This document shows positions 5,671-7,579 of a stretch of DNA of 7,579 nucleotides, piece after piece (position 1 is the first letter of the stretch; each line of letters opens with the position of its first letter). A model generated the notes under the pieces. It had not been told where the DNA came from. It saw nothing but the letters and a program-made list of their open reading frames with translations, and did no database searches. Source of the DNA: Saprospiraceae bacterium (lineage in GTDB: Bacteria; Bacteroidota; Bacteroidia; Chitinophagales; Saprospiraceae); the NCBI GenBank assembly GCA_020630895.1, contig JAHDII010000123.1, positions 1,029-8,607 on the forward strand, written 5' to 3'. The position numbers and the translations under genes were made by a program.

Positions 5671-5701
5671 AGCAGTTACACTTTGTAGCTGCTTTTTTTT
5701 T
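5671..5701 (+). terminator. Intrinsic terminator of the tRNA gene
   Basis: AGCAGTTACA pairs with TGTAGCTGCT over 10 bp (one G-U wobble) around a CTT loop, followed by nine T residues. It begins 12 bases after the tRNA 3' end and ends its primary transcript. Confidence 0.9.
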
Positions 5702-5716
5702 GTTGTAGGAGCAAAA

Positions 5717-5745
5717 AAAAGCCGTATCTTTTGAATACGGCTTTT
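5717..5745 (-). terminator. Intrinsic terminator of smc, usable from both directions
   Basis: AAAAGCCGTAT (5717-5727) and ATACGGCTTTT (5735-5745) form a perfect 11-bp stem with a 7-base loop. On the minus strand it is followed by eight U residues (A run 5713-5720), so it terminates leftward transcripts from smc. On the plus strand it also ends in a shorter T run and would catch read-through from the tRNA. Confidence 0.88.
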
Positions 5746-5855
5746 AATTTATAATGTTTGATTTGTATCGATTATCAACTCTAGTCTTGATTATTTCATT
5801 GTAATCCACACATTTTTTTGAATAGTATCTGTCATTTTTATATGATAAGAAAGAA

Positions 5856-7579
5856 TTAATTTTCTTGCATAATTTCTGTAGTAGTTTTATGATCAAAATT
5901 CCTAAAATCTACAGGTACAACTTGCGAAACGGCATCTTCCATTGTAACTGCATAAATAACATCCATAAATGCCATTGTAGATTTATTATGAGTTACAATA
6001 ATAAATTGAGAATTATCAGAAAACTTTTTAATAATATTATTAAATTTATCAATATTTGCGTCATCTAAGGGAGCATCTACCTCATCAAAAATACAAAAAG
6101 GAGCAGGTTTTAATAAATACAAACTAAACAATAAAGCTGTTGCAGTTAATGTTTTTTCTCCTCCTGATAATTGACTAATATTTTGAGGGCGTTTTCCTTT
6201 AGGTTTTGCTATAATTTTAATATTTGATTCTAAAGGATCATCTGGATTTTCAAGAACTAAATCACAACTATCATCTTCGTGAAATAAACTTCTAAATACT
6301 TCCATAAAATGAACTCTTACTTTTTCAAAAGCATCTAAGAATTTTCCAGTAGCCGTTTCTTCAATTTCTTTAATGGTTTGTTCTAAAGACTCCTTGGCTT
6401 CTAAAATATCATCACGTTGTTCTGTAATGTTATCGTATCGAATTTTCATTTCATCATAAGCCTCAACTGCCATAGGATTTATTTCTCCATAATTATGAAG
6501 ACGTTTCCGTATTTTTTCGACTTTTTCTTCTAATTCTTTAGGATCTAAATCTGGATTGGGATCATTATTAATAATATCATTAATTTCAATATCAAATTCT
6601 GCTCTCAAACGTTCTCCAATAGTTGTTAAACGCAATTTAATATCATTAAATTTATCCTTATAATTATCAATTAATTGTTGAGTAATTCTACTGTCATGAT
6701 TATTTTTTCTAATATTATTTTCGATTTCATTAATTCCTCCTCTTGAATCATAATATAATCTTTCTACTTCAGAAAGAGCTTTTTGTTTTTCTTTCTTTTG
6801 TTCATATAACAAAACTAATTCTTCTGCAAATTTTTCAATTTGTTCTGTTACATTTAAAACATTTTCATCAACCTCTTGAATTCCATCTTTATCAGAAAAT
6901 AATTTTAATTGGGTATCTGATAATTGTTTTTTTCTAAACTCTAATTCTTTATTAAAAGTATTGACTTTATTTTGTTGACGAATATATTCTATATTTTTTT
7001 GATTATAACTGCTTGAAGCATCAGACAATTGTTCTGCTGCTAAACGATATGTACTATCAGCTTCTTGAATTTTATTATTGGCTACTTCTACTTCAGCACG
7101 TTTAATATTTAATTCTTTATCTAATTCAAAAACAGTATTTTCAAGCGTATGAATATTTTCTTTTAATTTTTCTTTTCTTTCTGTAGCCTCTTTAATAAAT
7201 GCTTCAAAATTTTCTGTTTTTGATTTTAAAGAAATATAGGTTTGAGAAATTCTTTCAAATTCTTTTCTTTTCAAACGAAGTGTATGAGATAAATCTTTTG
7301 CTTTTAATTCTTCCACTCGTTTTTTGAATTCATAAAATTCTTTAGATAAAATATCTCCTTCTTTTTCTAATTCTTTTATAGTAGTATTTAATATTTCTAA
7401 ATTCTTTTTTCGTCCAATTTTTTTTCCTTCAAACAATCCAACTGAACCTCCACTTACTGCATATTTTTTTTGAATAAATTTTCCACTTTTAGAAATTAAA
7501 GTAATGTCTTTATCTTCTAAATTATTTTTAATTTCATCACTCTCCGTTAATAATACATTTTGAAGTAAATAAGAAATTA
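5856..7579 (-). CDS. smc: Chromosome segregation protein SMC, C-terminal part
   Basis: The reading frame is open from the right edge to a TAA at 5858-5856, giving 574 residues, roughly half of a full SMC of about 1,180; the N-terminal Walker A half lies outside. There is no start codon in the window; the TTG (Leu) at 7436 lies inside the protein. In order: the end of the hinge (about 1-60, with YAVSGGSVGLFEGKKIG), a long antiparallel coiled-coil arm of heptad-like Glu/Lys/Leu sequence (about 60-410), and the C-terminal ATPase head with KPKGKRPQNISQLSGGEKT (about 458-476), Walker B FCIFDEVDAPLDD (494-506) and the switch VTHNK (528-532). All catalytic motifs of this half are intact. SMC dimers with ScpA/ScpB bind and loop DNA to organise and separate chromosomes. 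The gene ends in its own terminator, facing the tRNA. Confidence 0.97.
   Translation of the reverse strand, partial: ISYLLQNVLLTESDEIKNNLEDKDITLISKSGKFIQKKYAVSGGSVGLFEGKKIGRKKNLEILNTTIKELEKEGDILSKEFYEFKKRVEELKAKDLSHTLRLKRKEFERISQTYISLKSKTENFEAFIKEATERKEKLKENIHTLENTVFELDKELNIKRAEVEVANNKIQEADSTYRLAAEQLSDASSSYNQKNIEYIRQQNKVNTFNKELEFRKKQLSDTQLKLFSDKDGIQEVDENVLNVTEQIEKFAEELVLLYEQKKEKQKALSEVERLYYDSRGGINEIENNIRKNNHDSRITQQLIDNYKDKFNDIKLRLTTIGERLRAEFDIEINDIINNDPNPDLDPKELEEKVEKIRKRLHNYGEINPMAVEAYDEMKIRYDNITEQRDDILEAKESLEQTIKEIEETATGKFLDAFEKVRVHFMEVFRSLFHEDDSCDLVLENPDDPLESNIKIIAKPKGKRPQNISQLSGGEKTLTATALLFSLYLLKPAPFCIFDEVDAPLDDANIDKFNNIIKKFSDNSQFIIVTHNKSTMAFMDVIYAVTMEDAVSQVVPVDFRNFDHKTTTEIMQEN

Noticed and set aside
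5791..5835. Minus-strand 14-residue frame (MTDTIQKNVWITMK) between smc and its terminator
   Set aside because: Too short to distinguish from chance, without a ribosome-binding signal; it would need conservation to be taken up.
5865..6068. Plus-strand open frame inside smc
   Set aside because: Antisense to the conserved ATPase head; composition is that of a shadow frame.
6743..6937. Plus-strand hydrophobic open frame inside smc
   Set aside because: Its Leu/Phe/Ile richness comes from antisense reading of Lys/Glu-rich coiled coil, so it is not a real membrane peptide.
7434..7436. TTG as a start codon for the right-hand gene
   Set aside because: The frame continues upstream to the window edge with clear SMC hinge sequence (YAVSGGSVG), so this is an internal leucine.

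Overview
This is an AT-rich chromosomal window that reads as Bacteroidota, most likely a flavobacterium-like lineage. The evidence is low GC throughout, no clear Shine-Dalgarno sequences, the lineage's promoter element TAnnTTTG upstream of a tRNA, a Bacteroidota-type SMC C-terminus, and a secreted-protein fragment with an ECLIKN...DWKNNP motif that I associate with this group. The species cannot be fixed from the window. Most of the content looks like housekeeping and small conserved accessory genes. I see no phage, CRISPR array, complete insertion sequence, toxin-antitoxin pair or defence system.

Layout. Positions 1-189 hold the start of a secreted protein on the minus strand, cut by the window edge. 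Positions 190-476 are non-coding and carry several palindromes plus the nadA terminator. Positions 477-2737 hold three minus-strand genes, in transcription order an SRPBCC-fold protein, an RsmI-like SAM methyltransferase and quinolinate synthase NadA. Positions 2847-3773 hold the only plus-strand protein gene, a DUF1295 membrane protein. Its stop codon overlaps the stop of the next minus-strand cluster. That cluster (3770-5493) runs HAD phosphatase, TrpF-like barrel protein, second SRPBCC protein, packed with a 1-nt overlap and a 0-nt gap. Positions 5586-5659 are a CAT-anticodon tRNA on the plus strand with its own promoter and terminator. A second hairpin, usable from both sides, follows, and then the C-terminal part of smc enters from the right edge on the minus strand.

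How the genes work together. NadA makes quinolinate for NAD synthesis, SMC organises the chromosome, and the tRNA is either elongator Met or Ile2. No single pathway is visible. The most thought-provoking part is the middle: two similar SRPBCC (lipid or small-ligand pocket) proteins flank an integral-membrane DUF1295 protein on the opposite strand, next to a TrpF-like protein that lacks the catalytic cysteine. The HAD/TrpF-like/SRPBCC genes are spaced as if translationally coupled. A shared role is possible but is inference only.
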